DNA of 64,000 nucleotides from Yimella sp. cx-51 (GCF_017654605.1 NZ_CP072113.1:2604001-2668000), one strand, 5' to 3'; positions 29,096 through 38,283 are shown, counted from the stretch's first letter. Notes: generated by a model not told the origin, from the sequence alone. Program-made: numbers and translations.

Positions 29096-31645
29096 CTACG
29101 CGTCCATCCGGTTGAGACCGAGGACGACGATCACCGGTTCGCCGGCTTCGTCCGAAGCTGCGAGTGGCACTTCGGCGTCGATTCCCCAGTCGAGATCTCC
29201 TGCTGGGTCGAGCAGCACCTGCCGCACCCGCCACATGTCGGCGTCGCGCTCGATCTTCAGCAGGTGCGGGCCCCGGGCGTCACCATCGAGCCGAATCTGG
29301 TCATGGTCGTCGAAGTAGTGCGCGAGGTCGTCAGCCCATGCCGCTTCGTCCATGACGATCTGGGTCGGCGGATCGGTCGCCTCGGCGGCCGCGCGGTCGA
29401 GCGCGGCGAGTTGATCGACGCGGCGGACGGCGGCGAGTTGCCCGCGGCGGAACATCGCATTGCGGATCTGCACCCGGAAGGCCCGCTCGTTGCGGGTCAC
29501 CGCGCGAGGCCCCACCGGGATGACGTCGGCGGCCAGGTGCTCGGCGGGGTTGACCAACGCCTCCCACTCGTCGAGCAGGCTGGAGTCGGTCTGTCGAATG
29601 CTCTCCCCCAGCCACTCGACGAGGTCGTCCAGGTCGTCGGTCTTGCGCGCCTCGGGCACCGTCTGTCGCAGCGTGCGGTAGACATCGGTGAGGTAGCGCA
29701 GCACCACACCCTCGGAGCGTGCCAGTTCGTAGTAGCGGACGAGTTCGCCGAAGCTCCAAGCGTTTTCGTACATCTCGCGGACGACCGATTTGGGCGAGAG
29801 CGCCTGCTCCGGCACCCACGGCTGGTTACTGCGATAGGTCTCGAACGCCGCCGTGAGCAGCTCCTCCAGCGGCTTGGGCCAAGTGACCTCCTCCAGCAGT
29901 TCCATCCGTTCCTCGTACTCGATCCCGTCGGCCTTCATCGACGCCACCGCTTCGCCGCGAGCCTTGAACTGCTGGGCGCGAAGCACCGGGAACGGGTCCT
30001 CGAGGATGGCTTCGATGACCGACACGACGTCCAGGACGTAGGTGGGCGACTCCTCGTCGAGGATGTCGAGCACCGCGAGTGCAAAGGGCGACAGGGGCTG
30101 GTTCAGCGCGAAGCCGTCATGCAGATCGGCCACCAGTTCCACAGTGCGACCGTCAGCCAAGGGTTCGTCCAGCCGGCGCACCACGCCCGCAGTGAGCAGT
30201 TCGCGGTAGAGAGTGATGGCCTTCTTCGACAGGCGTCGTTGCCGACGCTCGTCCTCGTGGTTCTCTCGCAGCAACCGGCGCATGGCGACGTACGGATCGC
30301 CTTCGCGGGCAACGACATTGAGGATCATCGCGTGGCTGACCTGCATCCGCGACTGCAAGGCTTCGGGGGCTGCCGCGACGAGTTTTTCGAAGGTCTCCTC
30401 GCTGTAGTTGACGAAGCCCTCCGGCGGCTTCTTGCGCTGCACCTTGCGCAGCTTCTTCGGGTCATCGCCGGCCTTGGCGAGCGCCCGGGCGTTCTCGATG
30501 AGGTGATCAGGCGCCTGCACCACCACCGAACCGCTGGAGTCGAACCCGGCGCGTCCCGCACGTCCGGCGATCTGATGGAACTCCCGTGCTTTGAGCAGCC
30601 GCTGCCGAGTGCCGTCGAACTTCGTCAGCCCGGTGAAGACGACGGTGCGGATCGGGACGTTGATCCCGACACCGAGGGTGTCGGTGCCGCAGATGACCTT
30701 CAGCAGCCCCTTCTGGGCGAGTGTTTCGACCAGGCGGCGGTACTTCGGCAACATCCCGGCGTGGTGCACCCCGATGCCGTGCCGGATCAGCCGGTTGAGG
30801 GTCTTGCCGAAGCCGGCCGAGAACCGGAACCCGGCAATGAATTCGCCGATCTGGGCCCGCTCGTCCGCGCTGAGGATCTTCAGCGACATCAGCGACTGCG
30901 CCCGTTCCAGGGCCGCCGCCTGGGTGAAGTGGACGACGTACACCGGCGCCTGATGGGTGGTGAGCAGTTCTTCGAGGGTTTCGTGCAACGGAGTCATGGC
31001 CCACTGGAACGACAGCGGCACCGGCCGCTCCGCTCCGGCAACGACGGCTGTCGGTCGACCGGTGCGCGCGGTGAGGTCGTCGGCGAAGAAGGTGACATCT
31101 CCCAACGTGGCCGACATCAGCACGAACTGCGCCTGCGGCAGTTCCAGCAGCGGCACCTGCCAGGCCCACCCGCGTTCGGGCTCGGAGTAGAAGTGGAACT
31201 CGTCCATGATCACCATGCCCACGTCTGCCGAATTTCCTTCGCGCAGAGCGATATTGGCGAGGATTTCGGCGGTGCAGCAGATGATCGGCGCGTCTGCGTT
31301 GACTGCGGCATCGCCGGTCAGCATGCCCACGTTGTCGGCTCCGAAGATCTCGCACAGCGCGAAGAACTTCTCCGAGACCAGCGCCTTGATCGGTGCGGTG
31401 TAGAAGCTCACCCGGTCATCGGCGAGCGCAATGAAGTGGGCGGCGTTGGCCACCATCGACTTACCCGATCCGGTGGGCGTCGCGAGGATGACATTGGCGC
31501 CCGAGAGGATCTCGATCGTCGCTTCCTCCTGGTGGGGATAGAGCGACAGACCGCGTTCGCCGGCCCAGCCGGCGAAGACGTCGAACAGTTCGTCGGAATC
31601 GGCATCGGGGCGGAGGCGGGAAGTAAGCGTGGCTGGTGTGGGCAT
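29096..31645 (-). CDS. DEAD/DEAH-box helicase with DUF3516-type C-terminus
   Basis: An 849-residue superfamily 2 helicase. Visible are the Q-like LYPHQEEATIEIL, Walker A ATPTGSGKS, motif II DEFH in MVIMDEFHFYSEPERG, motif III MSATLGD, and motif VI HQIAGRAGRAGF. A long C-terminal region (about 440-849) lacks known catalytic motifs and matches the DUF3516 extension of actinobacterial helicases related to the Ski2/Mtr4-like group. RNA unwinding or repair is likely; the substrate is unknown. Length is normal for this family. Confidence 0.88.
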   Translation of the reverse strand: MPTPATLTSRLRPDADSDELFDVFAGWAGERGLSLYPHQEEATIEILSGANVILATPTGSGKSMVANAAHFIALADDRVSFYTAPIKALVSEKFFALCEIFGADNVGMLTGDAAVNADAPIICCTAEILANIALREGNSADVGMVIMDEFHFYSEPERGWAWQVPLLELPQAQFVLMSATLGDVTFFADDLTARTGRPTAVVAGAERPVPLSFQWAMTPLHETLEELLTTHQAPVYVVHFTQAAALERAQSLMSLKILSADERAQIGEFIAGFRFSAGFGKTLNRLIRHGIGVHHAGMLPKYRRLVETLAQKGLLKVICGTDTLGVGINVPIRTVVFTGLTKFDGTRQRLLKAREFHQIAGRAGRAGFDSSGSVVVQAPDHLIENARALAKAGDDPKKLRKVQRKKPPEGFVNYSEETFEKLVAAAPEALQSRMQVSHAMILNVVAREGDPYVAMRRLLRENHEDERRQRRLSKKAITLYRELLTAGVVRRLDEPLADGRTVELVADLHDGFALNQPLSPFALAVLDILDEESPTYVLDVVSVIEAILEDPFPVLRAQQFKARGEAVASMKADGIEYEERMELLEEVTWPKPLEELLTAAFETYRSNQPWVPEQALSPKSVVREMYENAWSFGELVRYYELARSEGVVLRYLTDVYRTLRQTVPEARKTDDLDDLVEWLGESIRQTDSSLLDEWEALVNPAEHLAADVIPVGPRAVTRNERAFRVQIRNAMFRRGQLAAVRRVDQLAALDRAAAEATDPPTQIVMDEAAWADDLAHYFDDHDQIRLDGDARGPHLLKIERDADMWRVRQVLLDPAGDLDWGIDAEVPLAASDEAGEPVIVVLGLNRMDA

Positions 31646-31796
31646 CGCCGCCCATCATCCCCTGTCCATCGCAAGCAACGACAGTGCGTCGGAGTGAGCT
31701 CCCCTCCGGTCTGTCGATGCCGGGCCCGAGGGGCAGGCGCATTAGCATCGGCACGACGTGGTGGCGCGGGGCCATCCACCTGGCAGGAAGATCGTT

Positions 31797-34172
31797 GTGG
31801 TCCGAAGGCTTCTTCCCGCGGTCCTGACCATCGCAGTCGTCACGATCGTCGGGATCGCTAGTGAAACGCCGGCATGGGCGATGGCGTGGTACTTCCTCTG
31901 TTTCCTCTGGCTCATCGTCCTTCCTGGACTGTTGGCTCGCCGCGTCCTGCTTGGCCGAGCTGAGGATTGGATCGAGCAACTCAGCATGGGCGCTGCCGTC
32001 GGTCTGCTGCTCCTGCTGCCGGTATGGGCACTGCTCACCGCCGTCGGGGCCAACCAGCTGCTGATTGCGTGGCCGCTGGTGGCCATCGCACCGTTCGTCG
32101 CCAGCCCCCGGCTGCGGTCCGCGCTCCTGCCGGGGACCCCCCTTGGACGCGTACCGGAGTTGGCCCAGTGGGTGCTGGCGCTCGCAGCAACGGCGGTGAT
32201 CCTGGTGTGGGGCACGGGATTTGCGACCGGCACACAACTACCCCCAGGTCCGTTCGCGTGGTACCAGGACGACTACTGGCAGCTTGCGCTCGCCGCCGAA
32301 CTGGGACAACGCGTTCCGCCCGACGTGCCGCAGGTCACCGGTGGACCATTCATGTACCACTGGTTCGCCAACGCCAACATGTTCACGATGTCCAAGGCTT
32401 CCGGTCTTGACCTGGTGCTTGTGTACGCCCGGCTCTGGGAGCCGCCGATGCGGCTGCTCGCCATCGGACTCGCTTTCGTACTGAGCCGTCGACTGTCCGG
32501 ATCCGCGCTCGCCGGTTCGGGAGCTGCGGTTCTTCTGGCAGTGGGCACGCAGATACGTGTCTCGTGGTTCAGCCTGCCCGACCCGGACGTGCTCAATTTG
32601 CACAGCCCTTCGCAGCTGTTCGGAGTGATCGGGCTGCTCGTCGTCCTCGTGCTTCTCCTCGATGTGCTGGGCGGACGACGTGGCCGTGGTCAGCTGGCAC
32701 TGCTGGTCGGGTCGAGCCTGAGCACGGTCGGAGCAAAGGCATCCATCCCGCCGGTCATCCTGACCGGGAGCGGGCTGGTGTGGTTGCGCGCGATCACCAG
32801 CCGGTGGATCGGGCCGGTCGACACCACACTGCGCCGAGCGAGCGCGGCCTTCGGCCTCGGAGTCGCGACCGTGATCGCCGGGCTGGTCTTCGCTGCCGGA
32901 GGAGCCGCCGGGGTCTCTGTGCAGTTGTTCGCCGGCGTGCGTCTGTCGCAGCCGTGGAAGCTGTTCACCGGGAAGAACGAGGACCTCTCCGGAGCCACCC
33001 TCATGCCGGGCCTCGCAGGTAGCCGCGAGGGAGTCATCGTGCTGACGCTCGTGCTGCTGCACTTCGTGGTGTCGTACGCGTGGCTCGGGACGGCCTGGCC
33101 CCTGCTGCGTCGGGGCGCTGCGGCGGCGTGGCTGCTACTCGGGGTCGGCCTGGGCGGACTGCTGGCGATGCTCCTGCTCGATCAGGACGGCGGCTCACAG
33201 GTCTACTTCATGATGGGTGGTCTTGCTGCCTGGCAGGCGCTGGCCATCTGGGGTCTGCACGACTGCGTCGCTCGCGCCAAGACACATTTCGCCCCGGATG
33301 CGGTGATGCGTGCGGCCGTCGTCGGCGGTGCCCTCGGCGTGGCGCTTGCGACAGTGGCGGCGAGGTTCGCTGGTAGGCCCCCAGCCGCTGCTGCAGTTGC
33401 CACAAATCTCGCCGGATCTCTCGGCGAAGTGCTACTCATTGTGGCCCTAGCCGTGGCTGCGACTTGGTTCTTGCGCAGCAGGGCAGCTGTCGGTGTGGCT
33501 GCCGCAAGCCTTGTGCTCAGCGCCGCCACGGTGCCGCGGCTGATCGATGCCTTGCACCTCTACCCGTCCAAGCGCCTGGTGCTTCTGGCTGCCCTTCTCC
33601 TGGCGCTGATCGCGCTGCTGCCGCCGCTCGCGGTACGTCCTGTACTCGCCGCGGGGGCAGCGCTGCTCGTCGCGCACGCGGCGCTCATCATCGCGCCCTC
33701 CGTTCAGCCGAGACAGATCCAGGCCACCGCTCGGGGCGCGGTGACGACGAACGAGTACGAAGCGCTGAGGTGGTTGTCGAAGAACACCCCACGAGACGAC
33801 ATCATCGCCACGAATGTGCACTGTTCGGGCACACGGACGGTGCCGCATTGCGACGTCCGCGCATTCTGGGTGACGGCGTTCGGGCAGCGGCGGGCCCTCA
33901 TCGAATCGTGGGCTTACACCAAGCAGGCGCATGCGATGCAAGGTGAGGGCGGTCTGCGCTCCACTCGACAGCCGTTCCACGACCAGGCTCTCTACCAAAC
34001 AAACGAACGCGCCTTCACCGCTCCGACAGAAGCCGGCCTGAACTCTTTGAAGTCGCTCGGCGTGAAGTGGCTGGTCGCCGATACCAAAGCCGGTCCGGTA
34101 TCACCGACGCTGGCAAGACTGGCGCACCCCGCATACAACTCCGGCACCCTCACGATCTATCAGCTGCGCTGA
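31797..34172 (+). CDS. Large multi-pass membrane protein, probable GT-C glycosyltransferase
   Basis: About 791 residues, with a dozen or more hydrophobic helices up to about residue 650 and then a soluble extracellular domain (EYEALRWLSKNTPRDDIIATN). An acidic loop after the early helices (PFAWYQDDYWQLALAAELGQ) resembles the catalytic first loop of GT-C enzymes using polyprenyl-phosphate sugars. GTG 31797 is preferred because AGGAAG (31785-31790) precedes it; GTG 31758, near a TAGCAT box, would add 13 residues. It ends in a 13-bp tail-to-tail overlap with the acetyltransferase. The neighbouring sugar genes suggest surface glycan assembly. Confidence 0.65.
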   Translation: MVRRLLPAVLTIAVVTIVGIASETPAWAMAWYFLCFLWLIVLPGLLARRVLLGRAEDWIEQLSMGAAVGLLLLLPVWALLTAVGANQLLIAWPLVAIAPFVASPRLRSALLPGTPLGRVPELAQWVLALAATAVILVWGTGFATGTQLPPGPFAWYQDDYWQLALAAELGQRVPPDVPQVTGGPFMYHWFANANMFTMSKASGLDLVLVYARLWEPPMRLLAIGLAFVLSRRLSGSALAGSGAAVLLAVGTQIRVSWFSLPDPDVLNLHSPSQLFGVIGLLVVLVLLLDVLGGRRGRGQLALLVGSSLSTVGAKASIPPVILTGSGLVWLRAITSRWIGPVDTTLRRASAAFGLGVATVIAGLVFAAGGAAGVSVQLFAGVRLSQPWKLFTGKNEDLSGATLMPGLAGSREGVIVLTLVLLHFVVSYAWLGTAWPLLRRGAAAAWLLLGVGLGGLLAMLLLDQDGGSQVYFMMGGLAAWQALAIWGLHDCVARAKTHFAPDAVMRAAVVGGALGVALATVAARFAGRPPAAAAVATNLAGSLGEVLLIVALAVAATWFLRSRAAVGVAAASLVLSAATVPRLIDALHLYPSKRLVLLAALLLALIALLPPLAVRPVLAAGAALLVAHAALIIAPSVQPRQIQATARGAVTTNEYEALRWLSKNTPRDDIIATNVHCSGTRTVPHCDVRAFWVTAFGQRRALIESWAYTKQAHAMQGEGGLRSTRQPFHDQALYQTNERAFTAPTEAGLNSLKSLGVKWLVADTKAGPVSPTLARLAHPAYNSGTLTIYQLR

Positions 34173-34984
34173 CCCAGCACGACCTGCGCGGTCTGGCTCC
34201 CGGGACGGATGGCATGAGCGGTCGTGACGGCCGCGAAGGGCCGCAGACCCGACCGGACCCACGCACGTTGAACCCGGACGTTGTGCGCTTGGGTGGAGAT
34301 GATCACTCGGCTCAGCCCGCGCTGCAGCGCTTGCACGCCGACCGCGCGCAGCAGGTAGGAATACGCACCTCGGCCCTGCGCTCCGGGCACCAAACCGGCG
34401 AGCAACACTTCCAGATCGCCACGTCCGGTGTCCTGCGACAGCGTGGCGACGCCGATCGGGTCGGATCCGTCGAGCAGGAAGAGCGCATCCTGCGGCTTCG
34501 CTTCGAAGCTGGAGACCGCCCACTCCAGATACCCCTCGAGCGCGAGCTGCCGATCGAGCGCCGGGTTGGCAGAGTAGTGGTTTCCGTATTCCTCGAAAGA
34601 GCTTCGGACGACTGCCTTCACCCATTCGCGGCCGGCCGCCTGGTGGTTGTCACCGGAGTCGACACGCAGCGAATCGGCCTGGGGCAGATCAGCGGTCGCC
34701 AACTCCTGCGCGTCGACCTCCCAGTAGGTGAGCACGTCCGCCGGCAGCACAATTCGGCCGGTGGCCGCAACGGTGGCAGCCAGAGCCACCTGGTGCGCCG
34801 GCCAGCGCACCACGAGCAGGTCATGCGGTGCAGCGGCAAGGGCTGCGGCGAGGTCCCGCTTCGCCGTCTCCACGGGCGCCTCATCTCCGACCATGACCCG
34901 ACCCACCGAGATTCCGAAGCGTCGGCCCTCGGCCGGGCTGTCGGACGCAACGACCTCGCTGCCGGCCAGGCCCGCCCAGCTCAT
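34160..34984 (-). CDS. GNAT acetyltransferase, WecD/RffC-like
   Basis: A 274-residue protein. The C-terminal GNAT domain (about 180-265) has the acetyl-CoA loop VPGAQGRGAYSYLLRAVG and HNVRVQRAWVRSGLRPF. The N-terminal half is divergent, as in WecD, which acetylates dTDP-4-amino-4,6-dideoxygalactose. The ATG overlaps the upstream aminotransferase stop (ATGA), so the two work in sequence. The in-frame extension upstream to 35587 lies inside the aminotransferase and is rejected. Function is inferred mainly from the WecE-like partner. Confidence 0.7.
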   Translation of the reverse strand: MSWAGLAGSEVVASDSPAEGRRFGISVGRVMVGDEAPVETAKRDLAAALAAAPHDLLVVRWPAHQVALAATVAATGRIVLPADVLTYWEVDAQELATADLPQADSLRVDSGDNHQAAGREWVKAVVRSSFEEYGNHYSANPALDRQLALEGYLEWAVSSFEAKPQDALFLLDGSDPIGVATLSQDTGRGDLEVLLAGLVPGAQGRGAYSYLLRAVGVQALQRGLSRVIISTQAHNVRVQRAWVRSGLRPFAAVTTAHAIRPGSQTAQVVLGQRS

Positions 34985-36120
34985 GAAGCGCTGCGGTAGG
35001 AGGTCACAGCCTCCAGCACGCGGTGCGTGTCGACCTTGCTCATACCGGCGTGCAAGGGAAGGCGCACCAGACGAGCGGAGCGGTCGGCGCTCACGGTGCA
35101 CGGCGACGGGGTTCGTCCCAGGCGGATCCCAGCGGGTGCGCTGTCCAACGGCTGGTAGTGGAAGGTCGCGACAATCTCCTGCTCCCGAAGGTGGGAGATG
35201 AGTCCGTCCTGATCTGCGTGGGTCGGCATCACGATGTAGAACATGTGCGCCGGTTGCTCGCGATCCGCAGGCACGTGCATGAGGTCCACCCCTTGCTCGC
35301 GTGCCCAGGCGGGCAGCCCGTCGGCGTAGCTGTGCCACACGTACTGGCGACGGTCCTGAATTTCCTCGAAGCGCTGGAACTGCGCGAGCAACAGCGCCGC
35401 CAGCAGGTCGCTGGGCAGGTAGGACGACCCTTCGTCCACCCAGGTGTACTTGTCGACCTGGCCACGAAGGAACACAGCCCGGTTGGTTCCCTTTTCCCGG
35501 ATGATCTCGGCGCGCTCGAGGTACTGGCCGTCGTTGATCAGCAGAGCGCCGCCTTCGCCGCTGGTGACGTTCTTGGTGTCGTGCCAACTCTGCGTCCCGA
35601 AGGTGCCGAAGGTGCCCAAGTGCTGACCGCGTAGGTAAGCACCGATGCCGTGCGCGTTGTCCTCGACGATCGCGAGTTGGTGCCGGTCGGCGATCGTCTG
35701 GATCGCGTCAAGGTCACACGCGACCCCTGCGTAGTGCACGACGAAAACTGCTTTTGTGCGTTCGGTGACCGCCGCTTCCACGGCTGCCGGGTCGACGTTC
35801 AGGGTGGTGGGCTCGATGTCGACGAAAACCGGAGTCGCGCCGCGGGAGACGATCGCTGTCGCCGTCGCTGAGAAGGTGAAGCTCGGAACGATCACCTCAT
35901 CTCCCGGACCGAGGTGGAGCAGGATCGCCGCAAGCTCGAGTGCGTGCGTGCAGGAGGTGGTCAGAAGCGCGCCTTGCGCCTTGGTGCGGTCGAGCAGCCA
36001 GGCGGTCGCTCGGCGCGTGAAGTCACCATCGCCGTGCCATGATGTCGTCGCGAGCGAGGCGTTGATGTTGGTGTATTCCATGCCCGCGAGGTAGGGGCGG
36101 GAGAAATAGATCCGATCCAC
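34981..36120 (-). CDS. wecE: dTDP-4-amino-4,6-dideoxygalactose transaminase (WecE/RffA-like)
   Basis: A 379-residue DegT/DnrJ/EryC1 PLP aminotransferase with strong resemblance to enterobacterial WecE: GMEYTNINA, TTSCTHALELAAILL, PGDEVIVPSFTFSATA, VVHYAGVACDLDAI, the Schiff-base lysine Lys183 in HDTKNVTSGEGGALL, and ERAEIIREKGTNRAVFLRG. It would aminate dTDP-4-keto-6-deoxyglucose to dTDP-Fuc4N. GTG 36120 lies 6 bases after TACGTT. It heads the two-gene wecE-wecD-like unit, divergent from GtrA. No rmlA/rmlB is in the window. Confidence 0.8.
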   Translation of the reverse strand: MDRIYFSRPYLAGMEYTNINASLATTSWHGDGDFTRRATAWLLDRTKAQGALLTTSCTHALELAAILLHLGPGDEVIVPSFTFSATATAIVSRGATPVFVDIEPTTLNVDPAAVEAAVTERTKAVFVVHYAGVACDLDAIQTIADRHQLAIVEDNAHGIGAYLRGQHLGTFGTFGTQSWHDTKNVTSGEGGALLINDGQYLERAEIIREKGTNRAVFLRGQVDKYTWVDEGSSYLPSDLLAALLLAQFQRFEEIQDRRQYVWHSYADGLPAWAREQGVDLMHVPADREQPAHMFYIVMPTHADQDGLISHLREQEIVATFHYQPLDSAPAGIRLGRTPSPCTVSADRSARLVRLPLHAGMSKVDTHRVLEAVTSYRSAS

Positions 36121-36126
36121 TGACCG

Positions 36127-36184
36127 AACGTATCGCAGGACGAGCAGTTTGGCCCTGAACCCTCTCTGGCGTCGGCACTACCCT
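36127..36184. promoter_or_regulatory. Divergent leaderless promoters, wecE-like / GtrA
   Basis: Leftward TACGTT (36132-36127), 6 bases before GTG 36120. Rightward TACCCT (36179-36184), 6 bases before GTG 36191. Confidence 0.5.
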
Positions 36185-36190
36185 TGGGGC

Positions 36191-36646
36191 GTGATGCCCT
36201 CGGTCGTGCGGCGCCTCTGGGCCCGCAAAGAAGTCCGATACCTCCTCGTCGCCGGAACCACCCAGGTGGTCTACCTCGGCACCTTCGCCCTCGGACTGCT
36301 CGCCGGGTGGCACTACATGCTCGCCATCGGCGTAGCCCAAGTGCTCACGATCGCCGCTGCATTTCCGGCCTACCGGACGATCGTGTTCGAGTCGGCTGGT
36401 CGGATCGGCACCGATTTCATCCGCTTCATCAGCGTCTGGGCCGGCGGAGCCGTCGCAGGAATCGTGCTCACCCCGGCTCTGGTCGAGCTCGGTGGCGTGC
36501 ACCCCTTCGTGGCACAACTGATCGCGATCGTGCTGGTCGCGGTCGGGTCTTTCCTCGGACACCGCTACTTCTCGTTCCGGCACCAAGCCCCGACGGACCC
36601 AATCGAGCCGAACAGCCCGAGCACCACCGGGTCGCGTACCCGATAA
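36191..36646 (+). CDS. GtrA family membrane protein
   Basis: A 151-residue protein with four membrane helices (about 13-32, 38-57, 78-100 and 108-130) and the GtrA pattern EVRYLLVAGTTQVVYLGTF and VGSFLGHRYFSFR. GtrA proteins flip or help transfer polyprenyl-phosphate-linked sugars to the outer face. GTG 36191 is chosen over ATG 36194 because of the TACCCT box. The stop overlaps the GT2 start (TAATG), the typical GtrA-GtrB coupling. Confidence 0.85.
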   Translation: MMPSVVRRLWARKEVRYLLVAGTTQVVYLGTFALGLLAGWHYMLAIGVAQVLTIAAAFPAYRTIVFESAGRIGTDFIRFISVWAGGAVAGIVLTPALVELGGVHPFVAQLIAIVLVAVGSFLGHRYFSFRHQAPTDPIEPNSPSTTGSRTR

Positions 36647-37707
36647 TGCACATCATGCAGATTTCGGTGGTCATCCCCTGCTATCGGTCCCGCGAGACCA
36701 TTCGCCCCCTGGTGAGGGATCTTCTCCACGAACTACCGAAGGTCGCCGACGCCTACGAGGTGATCATGGTCGTCGACGGTTCGCCGGACGACACCTACGT
36801 GATCGCGCACGAACTGGAGGTCGAACACCCCGGCATCGTGCACGCGGTGTTGCTGCGCCGCAACTTCGGTCAGCACAACGCCCTGCTGGCAGGCATCTCT
36901 CGCGCTCGCTACCCGATCACGGTCACGATGGACGACGACCGCCAGCACCGTCCCGACCAACTCACCGCTCTGCTCGCCCCGCTCGATGACCCGTTCATCG
37001 ACCTCGTGTACGGCGTGGCGCGCGACGAAGAACACGGCTTCGCGCGCTCCTTCGCATCGCGAACGGTGAAAGCTGCTCTGGCCATGGCGGGCGTACCGAA
37101 CGCAAAGGATGTCAGTGCCTTCCGCGCGTTTCGCACCGACCTACGCGAAGGCTTCACCGACGTGAGCGATCCGTTCGCATCCCTCGACGTCCTGGTGAGT
37201 TGGACCACGACTTCGACCGTTGCGGTGCCAGTGCAGATGGACGAGCGGACCGAGGGGCGTTCGGGCTACACCCTCAAAGCACTCATTCGGCACGCCATGA
37301 ACATGATCACCGGGTACGGCACGCTCCCCCTGCGAATGGTCACCTGGCTGGGTTGGACGACCTCGTTCCTCGGTGCCGTTCTGCTGGTCGTGGTCATCGT
37401 CCAGTACCTGCTCGGTGCCATCGCCGTCGCCGGATTCACGACCCTCGTCTCGCTCCTGGCGATCCTCTGCGGCGTGATCATGCTGTCGCTGGGCATCCTC
37501 GGGGAGTACATCGGCCGCTTGCACTTCCGCTCGATGCACCGCCCGATGTTCGTGGTGAAAGTGGACGGCACTGCGGGCCCGCGCGTCCAGATTCCGTTGG
37601 CCGGAGACGACTCCCACGTCAGGGGCCGCCCCGGAGAGGTGGCCCTGGCGATCCAGCAGCACTACGACAAGGCCTCGGAACCCTCCCACCCCAACTTCTC
37701 GGAGTAG
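36646..37707 (+). CDS. GT2 polyprenyl-phosphate glycosyltransferase (GtrB/DPM1-like)
   Basis: A 353-residue protein. The N-terminal GT-A domain begins SVVIPCYRSRETIRPLVRDL and has VVDGSPDDT and the metal-binding ITVTMDDDRQHRPDQ. Two C-terminal helices follow (about 232-260 and 268-290), as in GtrB. It is expected to load a nucleotide sugar onto undecaprenyl phosphate, with GtrA as flippase and the GT-C protein as a possible acceptor-side transferase. ATG 36655 is an alternative start. Confidence 0.88.
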   Translation: MHIMQISVVIPCYRSRETIRPLVRDLLHELPKVADAYEVIMVVDGSPDDTYVIAHELEVEHPGIVHAVLLRRNFGQHNALLAGISRARYPITVTMDDDRQHRPDQLTALLAPLDDPFIDLVYGVARDEEHGFARSFASRTVKAALAMAGVPNAKDVSAFRAFRTDLREGFTDVSDPFASLDVLVSWTTTSTVAVPVQMDERTEGRSGYTLKALIRHAMNMITGYGTLPLRMVTWLGWTTSFLGAVLLVVVIVQYLLGAIAVAGFTTLVSLLAILCGVIMLSLGILGEYIGRLHFRSMHRPMFVVKVDGTAGPRVQIPLAGDDSHVRGRPGEVALAIQQHYDKASEPSHPNFSE

Positions 37708-37727
37708 GTGTGCCGGCGGACACCGAT

Positions 37728-37756
37728 TTCGACCAGGTCTGACTGATCTGTAGGCT
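37728..37756 (+). promoter_or_regulatory. Sigma-70-type promoter for tRNA-Lys
   Basis: -35 TTCGAC (37728-37733), 17-bp spacer, -10 TAGGCT (37751-37756), 30 bases before the mature tRNA. Confidence 0.5.
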
Positions 37757-37786
37757 GACCGCTGCCCGCCAGACCGGCGAGCGCAC

Positions 37787-37859
37787 GGGCCTTTAGCTCA
37801 ATCGGTAGAGCAGTGGACTTTTAATCCATTGGTTCCGGGTTCGAGCCCCGGAGGGCCCA
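37787..37859 (+). tRNA. tRNA-Lys (UUU)
   Basis: A full cloverleaf of 73 nt: acceptor GGGCCTT/AGGGCCC, anticodon stem GTGGA/TCCAT with loop CTTTTAA (anticodon TTT at 37820-37822), T arm with GGTTCGAGCC. CCA is encoded at 37860-37862. Confidence 0.97.
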
Positions 37860-37936
37860 CCAACCGGCGATTTCTCGAATCATGTGATTCTGATCGGGAA
37901 CACCGCGCCTGCCCCTGTCCACCGACCGCTTCCACC

Positions 37937-37954
37937 GGTGAACACTCGGTGAAC
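37937..37954. promoter_or_regulatory. PHO box upstream of small gene 38065
   Basis: GGTGAAC at 37937-37943 and 37948-37954, exactly 11 bp apart. This is the same direct repeat as at pstS, in the opposite orientation, 111 bases before the ATG at 38065. It suggests RegX3/PhoP control. Confidence 0.6.
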
Positions 37955-38064
37955 CCGCCCCAAGTCGACGATCCGCAAACCACCACCACCTGCATCTTCG
38001 TGCTTGCCTGGTTCTCGTGCGGCACCCGTAGCGCACTCGACGCAATCTATGAAGGAGTTATCTC

Positions 38065-38274
38065 ATGGGTATCGGTGACAACTTGGGCGGTCTGGGCGAC
38101 AAGGCCAAGGACCTCGCAGGTCAGCACGGCGACAAGGTCGACCAGGGCATTGAGAAGGGCGGCGACTTCGTCGACGAGAAGACCGGCGGCCAGCACGCCG
38201 AGCACGTCGACAAAGGCCAGGAATTCGCCAAGGACCGTTTCGACGGCGAGGGTGGCGACCAGCCCCAGCAGTGA
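38065..38274 (+). CDS. Small acidic protein, Rv0909/MT0933 antitoxin-like
   Basis: A 69-residue hydrophilic helical protein (MGIGDNLGGLGDKAKDLAG, then QHGDKVDQGIEKGGDFVDEKTGG) of the MT0933-like antitoxin family, whose mycobacterial member pairs with toxin Rv0910. No toxin gene lies beside it here, so a stress-protein role is as likely. AAGGAG at 7-base spacing precedes the ATG. A PHO box lies upstream and two hairpins downstream. The start MGIGD is shared with the CsbD-like protein at 56444. Confidence 0.7.
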   Translation: MGIGDNLGGLGDKAKDLAGQHGDKVDQGIEKGGDFVDEKTGGQHAEHVDKGQEFAKDRFDGEGGDQPQQ

Positions 38275-38283
38275 GCTCCAGAT

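Noticed and set aside
28856-31861. 1001-residue plus-strand open frame opposite the helicase
   Set aside because: It is antisense to a helicase with intact motifs, has an Arg/His/Val-skewed composition, and has no promoter or ribosome site. It is an artefact of high-GC codon bias.
34984-35587. N-terminal extension of the WecD-like gene
   Set aside because: It would lie fully inside the WecE-like coding region in another frame; the coupled ATG at 34984 is far better.
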